In this document: positions 8,786 through 18,154 of the stretch, piece after piece | Position numbering within the stretch: position 1 is the first letter of the stretch | How the letters are laid out: every line of letters begins with the position of its first letter | NCBI RefSeq assembly: GCF_019264485.1 | Contig: NZ_JAHVAA010000010.1 | Span: 1-55,516, forward strand | Source: Sediminibacterium sp. | Lineage (GTDB): Bacteria > Bacteroidota > Bacteroidia > Chitinophagales > Chitinophagaceae | Direction of reading: 5' to 3' | Length of the DNA: 55,516 bases | Notes under the pieces: generated by a model | Seen by the model: only the letters and a program-made list of their open reading frames with translations | Database searches by the model: none | What the model was told of the DNA's origin: nothing | Made by a program: the position numbers and the translations under genes

Positions 8786-10867
8786 ATGTTGGTAAAACAA
8801 TTTACGATACGAATAACGGGGCTATTATGGCTGATACTGCTGGCAAATTGTCTGCAGGCCCAACAGGTATTGCTGGTGGTTGATAAAGAAGGTAAGGGAG
8901 ATTTCAGGAGTATACAGGACGCTGTAAACAGTTTACCTGATACAGCCAATGAACAACGGGTTATTTATATAAAAAATGGAACCTACTCAGAAAAAGTATT
9001 CATCAGCAAACATAAAATAACACTGACAGGGGAAGACAAGCATAAAACCATACTCAGTATTTCATTATCGAGAGATGTATGGCGTTGTGAAAGTGCTGAT
9101 GACTGGGGTGTGGCTGCCATAAACCTGAATGGAAATGACATTGTACTGGAGAACCTGAGCATCATCAATAGCTATGGATTCGACAATGTAAATGATACCT
9201 ATGTTGATTGTAAAACAGATACAGGAACCATCACCAAACAGGTACGCAGGTCAAGCCACCAAATGGCACTGAGAAGTTTTGCTACAACAAGATTAATTGT
9301 ACGCAATTGCATCCTCCGCGCTTATGGAGGAGATACGGTAAGTCCATGGAACGTAGAAGAAGGCATGTATTATTTCAAAGATTGTCTGATGGAAGGTGGT
9401 GTTGATTTTTATTGTCCGAGAGGATGGGCCTGGGCAGAGAACTGTGAGTTTGTGGCACATGGTAATGTGGCAGCCATCTGGCATGATGGGTCTAAATATG
9501 AAGATTCAAAAACGGTATTGGTGAATTGCACATTCAGAGGGGATGATGGTTTTAAATTAGGACGTTATCATCGCGATGCACAATTCTATCTGTTGAACTG
9601 CAGCTTTGCGGCAAATATGGCAGATGCACCTGTGTACCTGAATCCAAGTAATCCGCAGAATACGATCTTATGGGGTAAGCGTGTTTATTTCTTCAACTCA
9701 CACAGAAAAGGTGGTGATTATAGCTGGCATAAAGACAATCTGCATGAAGCCAAAGGTTCACCCAAAGCTGAAATGATTACACCCCAGTGGACGTTTGGAG
9801 GGAGGTGGAATCCACAGGCAATAGTTCCATTTGTATTCAAGCAAAAAGATACAAGAGACAAGGGAATAAGTGGCAGACAGGATACACGAACAGTGAACGA
9901 TATTGTATTACAGGCAGAGAATATGCTGCTTTACCAGAGAGCTGTTGGCGGATGGCCAAAAGCGGTGGGTGAGGTTAAAGTGGATTATACAAAGCAATTA
10001 TCGGAAGCAGAAAAAAAACGTACACTGGCCGACTCATTACGTAAAGACGCCACAATCGACAACAGTGCTACCACAAAGGAAATAAGGTTCCTCATCAATG
10101 CATATAAACAAACAGGAGATGCCCGTTACCTCAAAGCTGCAGAAAAAGGTATCCGTTATTGTCTGAAAGCACAATATGCCAATGGTGGATGGCCACAGTA
10201 TTATCCTGATTCCAGTTCCTATCGTGCGCAGATCACCTACAACGACAATGCGATGGTGAATGTGCTGAATGTAATGCAGGATATTGTTGAGCAGAAAAAT
10301 AATTTCAACCTTGTTGATGCGTCTTTGATTCCACCGGCAACAGAAGCAGTTGCAAAGGGGATCAGTTGTATCCTTAAAACGCAACTGATTGTAAACGGAA
10401 AATTATCCGCATGGTGCGCGCAATACAATCGTAAAACCCTGCAACCTGAAATGGCAAGGAAGTTCGAACTGGTATCGCTGAGCGGTATGGAGTCTGCAGG
10501 TATTGTTTCTTTTCTTTTACGTATACCCCATCCAACACAGGAAATGAAACAGGCAATACAGGCTGCTGTGGAATGGTTTGAAACGGTAAAAATAAATGGG
10601 TATGTATACAAGGATATCGTTGATGCAGCCATGCCTGATGGTAAAGACAGGGTGATTGTTGAACAGGCAAATGCGGCATTATGGGCCCGCTTTTATGAAA
10701 TACCCAATAACAGACCATTCTTTACGGGCAGAGACAGTATCAGGAAATATAAACTGACTGAAATTGAACATGAAAGAAGGGTAGGTTATGCGTGGTATGG
10801 AACATGGCCGGAAAAAATACTCGTAAAAGATTATCCGGCATGGAAGAAAAAGAATCTTATTAATTAA
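8786..10867 (+). CDS. Secreted fusion of CE8 pectin methylesterase-like domain and PL10 pectate lyase
   Basis: A 693-residue bimodular protein with an N-terminal signal (cleavage near LQAQQ). Residues about 28-350 are a CE8 beta-helix: Q159 in HQMALR, D183, D207 in EGGVDFY and R260 in LGR are kept, but the usual GxQD reads GGD and LGRPW reads LGRYH. Substrate binding or activity may therefore differ from the upstream CE8 enzyme. Residues about 371-693 are a PL10 pectate lyase with GGWPKAVG, DNSATTKEIRFL, GGWPQYYPD, TYNDNAMV, WCAQYNRKTLQPEMARKFE and HERRVGYAWYG, cutting polygalacturonate by beta-elimination. Demethylation and cleavage in one chain makes functional sense. It is co-transcribed with GH105 and 10 bases before uxaB. 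Confidence 0.93.
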   Translation: MLVKQFTIRITGLLWLILLANCLQAQQVLLVVDKEGKGDFRSIQDAVNSLPDTANEQRVIYIKNGTYSEKVFISKHKITLTGEDKHKTILSISLSRDVWRCESADDWGVAAINLNGNDIVLENLSIINSYGFDNVNDTYVDCKTDTGTITKQVRRSSHQMALRSFATTRLIVRNCILRAYGGDTVSPWNVEEGMYYFKDCLMEGGVDFYCPRGWAWAENCEFVAHGNVAAIWHDGSKYEDSKTVLVNCTFRGDDGFKLGRYHRDAQFYLLNCSFAANMADAPVYLNPSNPQNTILWGKRVYFFNSHRKGGDYSWHKDNLHEAKGSPKAEMITPQWTFGGRWNPQAIVPFVFKQKDTRDKGISGRQDTRTVNDIVLQAENMLLYQRAVGGWPKAVGEVKVDYTKQLSEAEKKRTLADSLRKDATIDNSATTKEIRFLINAYKQTGDARYLKAAEKGIRYCLKAQYANGGWPQYYPDSSSYRAQITYNDNAMVNVLNVMQDIVEQKNNFNLVDASLIPPATEAVAKGISCILKTQLIVNGKLSAWCAQYNRKTLQPEMARKFELVSLSGMESAGIVSFLLRIPHPTQEMKQAIQAAVEWFETVKINGYVYKDIVDAAMPDGKDRVIVEQANAALWARFYEIPNNRPFFTGRDSIRKYKLTEIEHERRVGYAWYGTWPEKILVKDYPAWKKKNLIN

Positions 10868-10877
10868 AGAATATCGA

Positions 10878-12395
10878 ATGCGACTGAGTGCTGAAAATAT
10901 GGAACAGTTAAGATCTGCCAATGCTGAGTGGCCGGATCAGTCATTATTACACCTGCCTGAAAAAGTATTACAATTTGGAACAGGTGTTTTATTGAGAGGC
11001 TTACCCGATTATTTTATTGATAAGGCAAACAAACAAGGCCTGTTTAACGGCAGGATTGTAGTAATAAAATCAACAGATCGTGGTGGTACGGATGCATTTG
11101 ATGTACAGAATGGTTTATACAGTTTACTGGAAAGAGGTTATGAAGCGGGAGCCAAAACAGAGAAAGTAATTGTGAATGCCGCCATCAGCCGTGTATTATC
11201 TGCTGCAACCCAATGGAACGAAATACTGGCGTGTGCAGAGAATAAGGATTTGCAGATCATTATTTCAAACACAACAGAAGTAGGTATTACACTGGTTACA
11301 ACAGATGCAACAGCTTTATTGCCTGTTTCATATCCGGGTAAACTGCTGGCTTTTTTACTAAAAAGATACCACTACTTTAATGGAGCACAGGAAGCTGGTA
11401 TGGTGATTATTCCTACAGAATTGATTACTGATAATGGAGCCAAGTTAAAAGCCATTGTAACTGAACTGGCCAGGTTGAAAGAAACCGGCGATGAGTTTAT
11501 TTACTGGCTCCATACAGCCAATGATTTCTGTAGCTCATTGGTTGACAGGATTGTTCCGGGTAAACCTGCTAAAGCCGATCAGGAACAGACAGAAGCAATA
11601 TTGGGTTTTGAAGATGAATTAATGATCATGTCCGAAACTTATCGCCTCTGGGCCATAGAGACCGACAGGGAGCGAACAAGAAATATCCTTTCATTTGCGC
11701 TTGCCGATAAAGGAGTGGTGTTGGCAAAAGATATCAACCGATTCAGAGAGTTAAAGCTGCGATTGCTGAATGGTACCCATAGTTTCAGTTGCGGACTCGC
11801 CGGTTTATCTGGTTTCAGACTGGTAAAAGAGGCCATGCAGGATGAAACTTTTACGGCTTTTATATCAGCGTTGATGCTGGAGGAGATTGCACCCATTGTG
11901 GCAAGAGGAGATATAGATAAAAAAGAAGCAGAAGCTTTTGCCTTAGAAGTAATGGATCGTTTTCGTAATCCCTATATCGATCACCAATGGGAGCATATTG
12001 CAGTACAATACACTTCTAAAATGGCCATGCGCAATGTGCCGTTGATACAGGCGCTCTACCAGTCGGGAGAAAAACCTAACAGTTATATGGCATTGGGTTT
12101 TGCTGCCTATCTTCATTTTATGAAACCATTATTGGGAAGAGACGGGAAAAATTATGTGAATCAACAGGGTATGATCCTGAATGATGATAAAGCAGACAGC
12201 CTGTTCAAACACTGGAACCTGGGTTTGTCTGTTGAAGCAACCATTACCCAGATTCTATCCGATCAACATATTTGGGGTGCTAACCTCTCGTCATGCAAAG
12301 GTTTTGCAGAGGCAGTAATAACAAATTATTTTCAGTTACTCGAACAGCAGCCATTGGCATTGCTTAAAACCAACAGACAAAAATCGGTAGCATGA
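10878..12395 (+). CDS. uxaB: Tagaturonate reductase (altronate oxidoreductase)
   Basis: A 505-residue NADH-dependent polyol dehydrogenase family enzyme that reduces D-tagaturonate to D-altronate in the cytoplasm. The Rossmann loop reads LQFGTGVLLRGLPDYFID at about residues 31-48. The catalytic-lysine segment of the mannitol dehydrogenase superfamily reads LKLRLLNGTHS near residue 300. The length is near that usual for the family. No signal peptide is present, marking the switch from exported to cytoplasmic steps. Its stop overlaps the uxaA start by four bases (ATGA), consistent with translational coupling. Confidence 0.93.
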   Translation: MRLSAENMEQLRSANAEWPDQSLLHLPEKVLQFGTGVLLRGLPDYFIDKANKQGLFNGRIVVIKSTDRGGTDAFDVQNGLYSLLERGYEAGAKTEKVIVNAAISRVLSAATQWNEILACAENKDLQIIISNTTEVGITLVTTDATALLPVSYPGKLLAFLLKRYHYFNGAQEAGMVIIPTELITDNGAKLKAIVTELARLKETGDEFIYWLHTANDFCSSLVDRIVPGKPAKADQEQTEAILGFEDELMIMSETYRLWAIETDRERTRNILSFALADKGVVLAKDINRFRELKLRLLNGTHSFSCGLAGLSGFRLVKEAMQDETFTAFISALMLEEIAPIVARGDIDKKEAEAFALEVMDRFRNPYIDHQWEHIAVQYTSKMAMRNVPLIQALYQSGEKPNSYMALGFAAYLHFMKPLLGRDGKNYVNQQGMILNDDKADSLFKHWNLGLSVEATITQILSDQHIWGANLSSCKGFAEAVITNYFQLLEQQPLALLKTNRQKSVA

Positions 12396-14050
12396 GTGAA
12401 GCAAGAAAAATAATACAGGTTCATTCGGCAGATAATGTGTTGGTGGCTTTACAGGATTTAGCCGCAGGAGATACAGTAGTCTGGAAAGAACAATCTTATA
12501 CATTACTGGAACCCATACCTGCCAAACATAAATTCACTACAGTAAATATTGCAGCAGGCAATGCCATTACCATGTATGGTGTATTGGTAGGAAAGGCTAA
12601 ACAGGATTTGCCAGTTGGTGTTCGAATCAGCACAGAAAATATAACACACGCATCAGGCACATTCAGCTTGCATGAAAGAAGAACAGGCTGGCATATTCCC
12701 GATACCAGCCAATGGCAGCAAAAAACATTTAACGGCTATCACCGTGCAGACGGTTCTGTAGGTACTGCCAATTATTGGTTGGTAATACCGCTTGTATTCT
12801 GCGAGAACAGGAATATAGAAGTAATACGCGAAGCATTACTGGAAGAACTGGGCTATGCACGTGTAAAAAAATACAACCAGTTTACACAGCATCTTGCCAA
12901 ACTCTATCAGTCGGGCGCTGATACAGCTGCCATACTGGAAACAGATTATGTAGCAACTGAAATAACGAATGGCAAATCGCCCTTATTTCCCAATATTGAT
13001 GGTATTAAATTTCTTACACATGATGGTGGCTGTGGGGGCATCAGACAGGATGCACAAACCTTATGTGGCTTACTGGCGGGCTATATCACCCATCCCAATG
13101 TAGCAGGTGCCACTATTCTCAGTCTTGGATGTCAGAATGCACAGGTAACCATGTTGCAGGAAGAAATAAATAAGCGCGACAAGGAATTTGCAAAACCATT
13201 GTTTATACTCGAACAACAAAAGCTGGGTACAGAAACAACTTTAGTATCAACAGCCATCAAACAAACATTTGCAGGCTTGGTAGAAGCAAATAAGAACAAA
13301 AGAAAGCCTGCACCACTCAGCAAACTCTGTATTGGTCTTGAATGTGGTGGCTCCGATGGCTTTTCCGGTATATCGGCCAACCCGGCCATTGGTTATACTT
13401 CTGATTTACTGGTGGCATTGGGAGGTAGTGTTATCTTATCTGAGTTTCCGGAACTCTGTGGGGTTGAACAGGAATTGAGTGATCGTTGTGTAGATGAAAA
13501 TAAGGCAAAGCGGTTTATGCATTTGATGCAAACCTATAATGCAAAAGCAGAGGAAGCCGGTAGTGGTTTTTATATGAACCCTTCGCCCGGTAATATCAAA
13601 GACGGACTGATTACCGATGCAATTAAATCGGCCGGAGCCGCAAAAAAAGGGGGAACCTCACCCGTGGCGGATGTACTTGATTATCCTGAAAAAGTACATA
13701 AACCCGGACTCAATTTATTATGTACACCCGGTAACGATGTGGAATCTACAACCGCAGAAGTAGGTTCGGGTGCTACGGTTGTGTTATTTACCACCGGACT
13801 TGGAACACCTACAGGTAACCCGATTGCACCGGTAGTAAAACTTTCAACAAATACGGTGTTGTATGAGCGTATGAAAGATATTATCGACATCAATACCGGA
13901 ACCATTATTGAAGGAAAAGAAACCATTGAAGAAGCAGGAGAAAGAATACTCAACTATGTAATAGAAGTGGCAAGTGGTAATATACAGGTAAGCGCCGTAA
14001 GAAACGGGCAAGACGATTTTATACCATGGAAAAGAGGAGTAAGCCTCTGA
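12392..14050 (+). CDS. uxaA: Altronate dehydratase
   Basis: A 552-residue UxaA-family dehydratase that turns D-altronate into 2-keto-3-deoxygluconate. Residues about 1-90 are the SAF domain and the remainder is the catalytic domain with HDGGCGGIRQDAQTL, LSLGCQNAQ, GLECGGSDGFSGISANPA and CTPGNDVESTTAEVGSGAT, whose cysteines and glycines are typical of this metal-dependent family. It starts within the uxaB stop codon (4-base overlap) and is followed 25 bases later by uxaC. Confidence 0.94.
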   Translation: MSEARKIIQVHSADNVLVALQDLAAGDTVVWKEQSYTLLEPIPAKHKFTTVNIAAGNAITMYGVLVGKAKQDLPVGVRISTENITHASGTFSLHERRTGWHIPDTSQWQQKTFNGYHRADGSVGTANYWLVIPLVFCENRNIEVIREALLEELGYARVKKYNQFTQHLAKLYQSGADTAAILETDYVATEITNGKSPLFPNIDGIKFLTHDGGCGGIRQDAQTLCGLLAGYITHPNVAGATILSLGCQNAQVTMLQEEINKRDKEFAKPLFILEQQKLGTETTLVSTAIKQTFAGLVEANKNKRKPAPLSKLCIGLECGGSDGFSGISANPAIGYTSDLLVALGGSVILSEFPELCGVEQELSDRCVDENKAKRFMHLMQTYNAKAEEAGSGFYMNPSPGNIKDGLITDAIKSAGAAKKGGTSPVADVLDYPEKVHKPGLNLLCTPGNDVESTTAEVGSGATVVLFTTGLGTPTGNPIAPVVKLSTNTVLYERMKDIIDINTGTIIEGKETIEEAGERILNYVIEVASGNIQVSAVRNGQDDFIPWKRGVSL

Positions 14051-14075
14051 TCTTAACTAATAAGGAAGCAAGTTT

Positions 14076-15500
14076 ATGAAACAATTTTTAGATGAAAATT
14101 TTTTGCTGAACAACAAAACGGCACAGGAATTATACCACGGCTATGCCAAACATATGCCTGTTATCGATTATCACTGTCATCTCTCTCCACAACAGATTGC
14201 AGAAGACAAACAGTTTAAAAATATTACGGAAGCGTGGTTGTATGGCGATCATTATAAATGGCGTGCCATGCGTACCAACGGCGTAGAAGAAAAATTCTGC
14301 ACAGGTAATGCAGGCGACAGAGAAAAATTTCAACAATGGGCTGGTACGGTTCCTTATACCTTACGTAACCCCCTGTATCATTGGACGCACCTTGAACTGC
14401 AGCGTTATTTTGGTGTGAAAGAGGTGTTGAATGAAAAGAATGCAGATGCCGTTTACGATCAGTGTACCGCACTACTGCAGACAAAAGATTTTACTGTTCG
14501 TAATCTGTTGCGGAAAATGAATGTAGCCATTGTTTGCACCACTGACGATCCTGTTGACTCTTTGGAACACCATGCCAGGTTAAAGGCAGATGGCTTTGAA
14601 ATACCTATCCTGCCTGCATTTCGTCCAGATCAGGCAATGAATGTGGCTGATGCCGACAGATTTAATCATTATATCAGCCAGCTTGAAGCAGTAACAGGTA
14701 TTTCTGTTTCTTCCTTCGATGATTTTCTCTATGCCTTACAAAACAGGCATGATTATTTTGCAGCAGCCGGTTGTAATGTATCGGATCATGGACTCGAAGA
14801 AATATATGCGGAAGATTTTACCGGTTCAGAGATCAACAGCATCTTTAATAAAATACACAGTGGTAAACAATTGAATGAGTCGGAACAGCGAAAATTTAAA
14901 TCGGCCATGCTGGTACATTTTGCAGAATGGGACTGGGAGAAAGGCTGGGTACAACAGTTTCACCTGGGTGCTTTGAGAAACAATAATTCCCGGATGCTAC
15001 AGCAGCTTGGGCCCGACACAGGTTGGGATTCTATCGGCGATTTTTCACAGGGTCGCCCACTCGCATCTTTCCTGAATAAACTCGATAGCGATAACAAACT
15101 GGCCAAAACCATCATCTATAACCTGAACCCAGCCGATAACGAACTGATGGCTACCATGATTGGTAATTTCAATGATGGTTCAGCAGCAGGTAAAATACAG
15201 TTTGGTGCAGCATGGTGGTTCCTTGACCAGAAAGATGGAATGGTAAAACAAATGAATGCGCTGTCGAATATGGGGCTGTTGAGTCGTTTTGTGGGTATGC
15301 TGACTGATTCGCGTAGTTTCCTTTCGTTTCCAAGACATGAATACTTCAGGAGATTACTCTGTAATTTATTTGGAGAAGAAATAGAGAATGGTGAGATACC
15401 CGCTGATATGGACTGGGTAGGAAAAGTGATTAAAGACATCTGTTACCGTAATGCACAACAATATTTTGGCTGGCAGGGTATTACTCCGCAAGCCATCTAA
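14076..15500 (+). CDS. uxaC: Glucuronate/galacturonate isomerase
   Basis: A 474-residue uronate isomerase of the amidohydrolase superfamily that interconverts D-galacturonate and D-tagaturonate (and glucuronate/fructuronate). The metal-binding motif HCHLSP appears near residue 33 in VIDYHCHLSP. Other family stretches include EDFTGSE, LVHFAEWDWEKGW, FHLGALRNNNSRM and SIGDFSQGR. Full length for the family. It completes uxaB-uxaA-uxaC and is separated from the next gene by an inverted repeat. Confidence 0.94.
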   Translation: MKQFLDENFLLNNKTAQELYHGYAKHMPVIDYHCHLSPQQIAEDKQFKNITEAWLYGDHYKWRAMRTNGVEEKFCTGNAGDREKFQQWAGTVPYTLRNPLYHWTHLELQRYFGVKEVLNEKNADAVYDQCTALLQTKDFTVRNLLRKMNVAIVCTTDDPVDSLEHHARLKADGFEIPILPAFRPDQAMNVADADRFNHYISQLEAVTGISVSSFDDFLYALQNRHDYFAAAGCNVSDHGLEEIYAEDFTGSEINSIFNKIHSGKQLNESEQRKFKSAMLVHFAEWDWEKGWVQQFHLGALRNNNSRMLQQLGPDTGWDSIGDFSQGRPLASFLNKLDSDNKLAKTIIYNLNPADNELMATMIGNFNDGSAAGKIQFGAAWWFLDQKDGMVKQMNALSNMGLLSRFVGMLTDSRSFLSFPRHEYFRRLLCNLFGEEIENGEIPADMDWVGKVIKDICYRNAQQYFGWQGITPQAI

Positions 15501-15507
15501 ACAAAAT

Positions 15508-15606
15508 CTTCTGTGTTCTTCTCCATAGGAGTCCCTTCGGATTGTGTTTTCAGTGGCAATATTATCTTTTATTGATTGCCCCTGAAGACACAGAGAAACA
15601 CAGAAG
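15508..15606. repeat. Inverted repeat, CACAGAGAAACACAGAAG family
   Basis: CTTCTGTGTTCTTCT (15508-15522) is complementary, with mismatches, to AGACACAGAGAAACACAGAAG (about 15586-15606). The internal spacer is about 65 bases. It lies between uxaC and the aldehyde dehydrogenase gene. An in-frame start at 15542 for the downstream gene falls inside this element and is not believed. Confidence 0.75.
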
Positions 15607-15637
15607 TATTTTTTTCCTTAAAGCAAGCAACAATCGA

Positions 15638-17263
15638 ATGGATTTTCAGACAAGACTACATCAACTATTTGTTGAGGAGAAAGACATCCCTCAACAATAC
15701 ATCCTCCCTGATGAAATACACCAGCGTGAATATTTATCAGACGGTGAAATGAAACAATGGAATGGAAGTGTACATGAAGTATATTCTCCGATTTGTATTC
15801 AAACTCCGAATGGATTACAACGTAAACTCATCGGCACTTATCCCGTATGTGGCGAAGAGCAAGCCAATGAAGCATTAGCAGCTGCCGTTCATGCCTATAA
15901 TAATGGTCGTGGTCAATGGCCAACCATGAGTGTAGCACAACGTATTGAATGTGTTGAGCATTTCTTACAACGCATGATGGAGCAGAAAGATATAGTAGTA
16001 AAGCTCATCATGTGGGAAATCGGTAAATCCTGGAGCGACTCGGTAAAAGAATTTGATCGCACTGTTGAGTATGTGTATGCAACAATAGATGCACTAAAAG
16101 ACCTTGACAGAGATTCATCCCGTTTTACCATTGAACAGGGCATTGCGGCACAGATCCGCCGCTCACCTCTGGGTGTGGTGTTGTGTATGGGCCCATTCAA
16201 TTACCCATTGAATGAAACTTTTACTACGCTCATTCCCGCCATCATCATGGGGAATACTTTATTATTCAAACCTCCGAAACACGGAACTTTATTGCATTAT
16301 CCATTACTTCAGGCATTTAAAGAGTGTTTCCCCAAGGGAGTGGTAAATACCATTTACGGACGTGGCCATACCATTGTGCCAGGCCTGATGCAGTCGGGTA
16401 AAGTAAACGTACTTACATTAATTGGTTCAAGTAAAGTAGCCAATGAATTAAAGAAGCTGCATCCTAAAGTAAACAGGTTGAGAGCCATATTAGGACTGGA
16501 TGCTAAAAATGCAGCCGTAATTACTAAAAATGCCGATTTAAAACTGGCAGTGCAGGAAACTTTGCTGGGAAGTCTTAGCTTTAACGGACAGCGATGTACC
16601 GCTTTGAAAATTGTATTTGTACATCATAGTCTGGCAGAGGAATTCATCAGACAATTAAGTGAAGCAGTGGGCAAACTGAAATTTGGTATGCCCTGGGAAA
16701 GCGGTGTAATGTTAACACCTTTACCCGAGCCACATAAACCTGCTTATTTACGGGTTTGTATAGAAGATGCTTTGCAACACGGCGCAAAAGTGATGAATGA
16801 AAATGGAGGAGCCCAATATGAGTCATTTGTGTATCCGGCCGTTTTGTATCCGGTAAATGAAAAAATGAAACTCTACCGGGAAGAACAGTTTGGCCCATTG
16901 ATTCCTGTGATACCTTTTGATGATATTGATGAGCCTATACAATACCTGATAGATTCAACACATGGCCAGCAAGTAAGTTTGTTTAGTAATGATAAAACAG
17001 AACTGGCTTCACTGATTGATCCATTGGTGAATCAGGTGAGCAGGGTAAATATAAATTGTCAGTGTCAGCGTGGTCCTGATGTGTTTCCTTTTACAGGAAG
17101 AAAAGACAGTGCGGAAGGAACTTTATCGGTGGTGGATGCATTGCGATCATTCTCTATCCGGTCATTGGTAGCTGCCAAGTTAACGGAAGAAAACAGGCAA
17201 CTCATCAATGATATTGTTACCACACATGAATCTAATTTTCTGAGTACGAAATATATTTTCTGA
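15638..17263 (+). CDS. NADP-dependent aldehyde dehydrogenase, GapN-like
   Basis: A 541-residue aldehyde dehydrogenase superfamily protein resembling non-phosphorylating glyceraldehyde-3-phosphate dehydrogenases. Visible motifs are GPFNYPLNE, LFKPPKHG and the nucleophile segment FNGQRCTALK (C320). The usual ELGGK motif reads LGLDAKN, so the general-base glutamate is not in its canonical place. The ATG at 15638 opens MDFQTRLHQLF. Earlier in-frame codons run through the upstream repeat. In this operon it could oxidise the glyceraldehyde 3-phosphate made by KdgA, or another sugar aldehyde; position favours the first but does not prove it. The next gene starts two bases after its stop. Confidence 0.82.
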   Translation: MDFQTRLHQLFVEEKDIPQQYILPDEIHQREYLSDGEMKQWNGSVHEVYSPICIQTPNGLQRKLIGTYPVCGEEQANEALAAAVHAYNNGRGQWPTMSVAQRIECVEHFLQRMMEQKDIVVKLIMWEIGKSWSDSVKEFDRTVEYVYATIDALKDLDRDSSRFTIEQGIAAQIRRSPLGVVLCMGPFNYPLNETFTTLIPAIIMGNTLLFKPPKHGTLLHYPLLQAFKECFPKGVVNTIYGRGHTIVPGLMQSGKVNVLTLIGSSKVANELKKLHPKVNRLRAILGLDAKNAAVITKNADLKLAVQETLLGSLSFNGQRCTALKIVFVHHSLAEEFIRQLSEAVGKLKFGMPWESGVMLTPLPEPHKPAYLRVCIEDALQHGAKVMNENGGAQYESFVYPAVLYPVNEKMKLYREEQFGPLIPVIPFDDIDEPIQYLIDSTHGQQVSLFSNDKTELASLIDPLVNQVSRVNINCQCQRGPDVFPFTGRKDSAEGTLSVVDALRSFSIRSLVAAKLTEENRQLINDIVTTHESNFLSTKYIF

Positions 17264-17264
17264 T

Positions 17265-18026
17265 ATGAATGTATTTGATCTTACCGGCAAACTGGCACTG
17301 GTTACCGGATGCAATAAAGGCATCGGTAAGGGGATGGCATTGGGCTTGGCAGAAGCCGGAGCAGATATTATTGGTGTATCAGGTTCCATCGAATTGGAAG
17401 GAAGTGAAATTGAAAAAGAAGTAAAAGCATTAGGCAGAACATTCACAGCCTATCAGGCCGATCTATCTAACCGGGAGAGTATCTATGCCTTTTTAGCAAC
17501 CATCCAGTCCATTCATCCAAGCATCGACATCCTGATCAATAATGCAGGCACAATTATGCGAAAACCTGCTGCAGAACATCCGGATGAATATTGGGATAAA
17601 GTAATGTCTATTAACCTGGATGCGCCTTTTATTCTTGCCAGAGAAATTGGTAAACAGATGCTGACAAGAGGGAGTGGTAAAATTATTTTTACCTGCTCAT
17701 TGCTGAGTTTCCAGGGAGGTATTAATGTACCCGGTTATGCAGCGAGCAAAGGAGCATTGAGTAGTTTGATTAAAGCGCTGGCCAATGAATGGGCGGCTAA
17801 AGGCATACAGGTAAATGGTATAGCACCTGGTTATATTGCAACAGATAATACGGAGGCATTGAGAGAAGATGCAGAAAGAAGTGCTTCTATCATGGCAAGA
17901 ATACCGGCAGGAAGATGGGGGCAACCCGAAGATTTTAAAGGACCTGCAGTGTTTTTGGCATCATCTGCATCTGACTATGTAAACGGAACGATTGTAACAG
18001 TAGACGGCGGATGGATGGGGAGGTGA
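17265..18026 (+). CDS. kduD: 2-dehydro-3-deoxy-D-gluconate dehydrogenase (SDR family)
   Basis: A 253-residue short-chain dehydrogenase. TGCNKGIGKG near residue 14 is the cofactor loop, NNAG follows near residue 90, S145 lies in TCSLLSFQ, and Y158/K162 in YAASKGA are the catalytic pair. The C-terminal GWMGR is typical of KduD. It converts 3-deoxy-D-glycero-2,5-hexodiulosonate, the KduI product, to 2-keto-3-deoxygluconate. Context with kduI immediately downstream supports the assignment over a generic SDR. Confidence 0.9.
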   Translation: MNVFDLTGKLALVTGCNKGIGKGMALGLAEAGADIIGVSGSIELEGSEIEKEVKALGRTFTAYQADLSNRESIYAFLATIQSIHPSIDILINNAGTIMRKPAAEHPDEYWDKVMSINLDAPFILAREIGKQMLTRGSGKIIFTCSLLSFQGGINVPGYAASKGALSSLIKALANEWAAKGIQVNGIAPGYIATDNTEALREDAERSASIMARIPAGRWGQPEDFKGPAVFLASSASDYVNGTIVTVDGGWMGR

Positions 18027-18032
18027 TTTTTT

Positions 18033-18135
18033 GATGTCTGATGTCTGATTTGTAGGGTGAATGGTTAATAATAAGAAGGATGGGTCAAAAGAATATTCAC
18101 TATTCACGATTGACCATTCACGCGAATTTTTTCGC
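18033..18135. repeat. Intergenic repeat patch: TGATGTC words and GTGAATGGT/ACCATTCAC inverted repeat
   Basis: The kduD-kduI gap holds a direct repeat GATGTCTGATGTCTGAT (18034-18050), then GTGAATGGTT (18058-18067) complementary to GACCATTCAC (18112-18121, one mismatch), then a small GCGAA/TTCGC hairpin (18122-18135). The ACCATTCAC word is the same as in the element found inside hemC at 47321-47377. Confidence 0.75.
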
Positions 18136-18154
18136 AACACTAAATTAAAGAACA

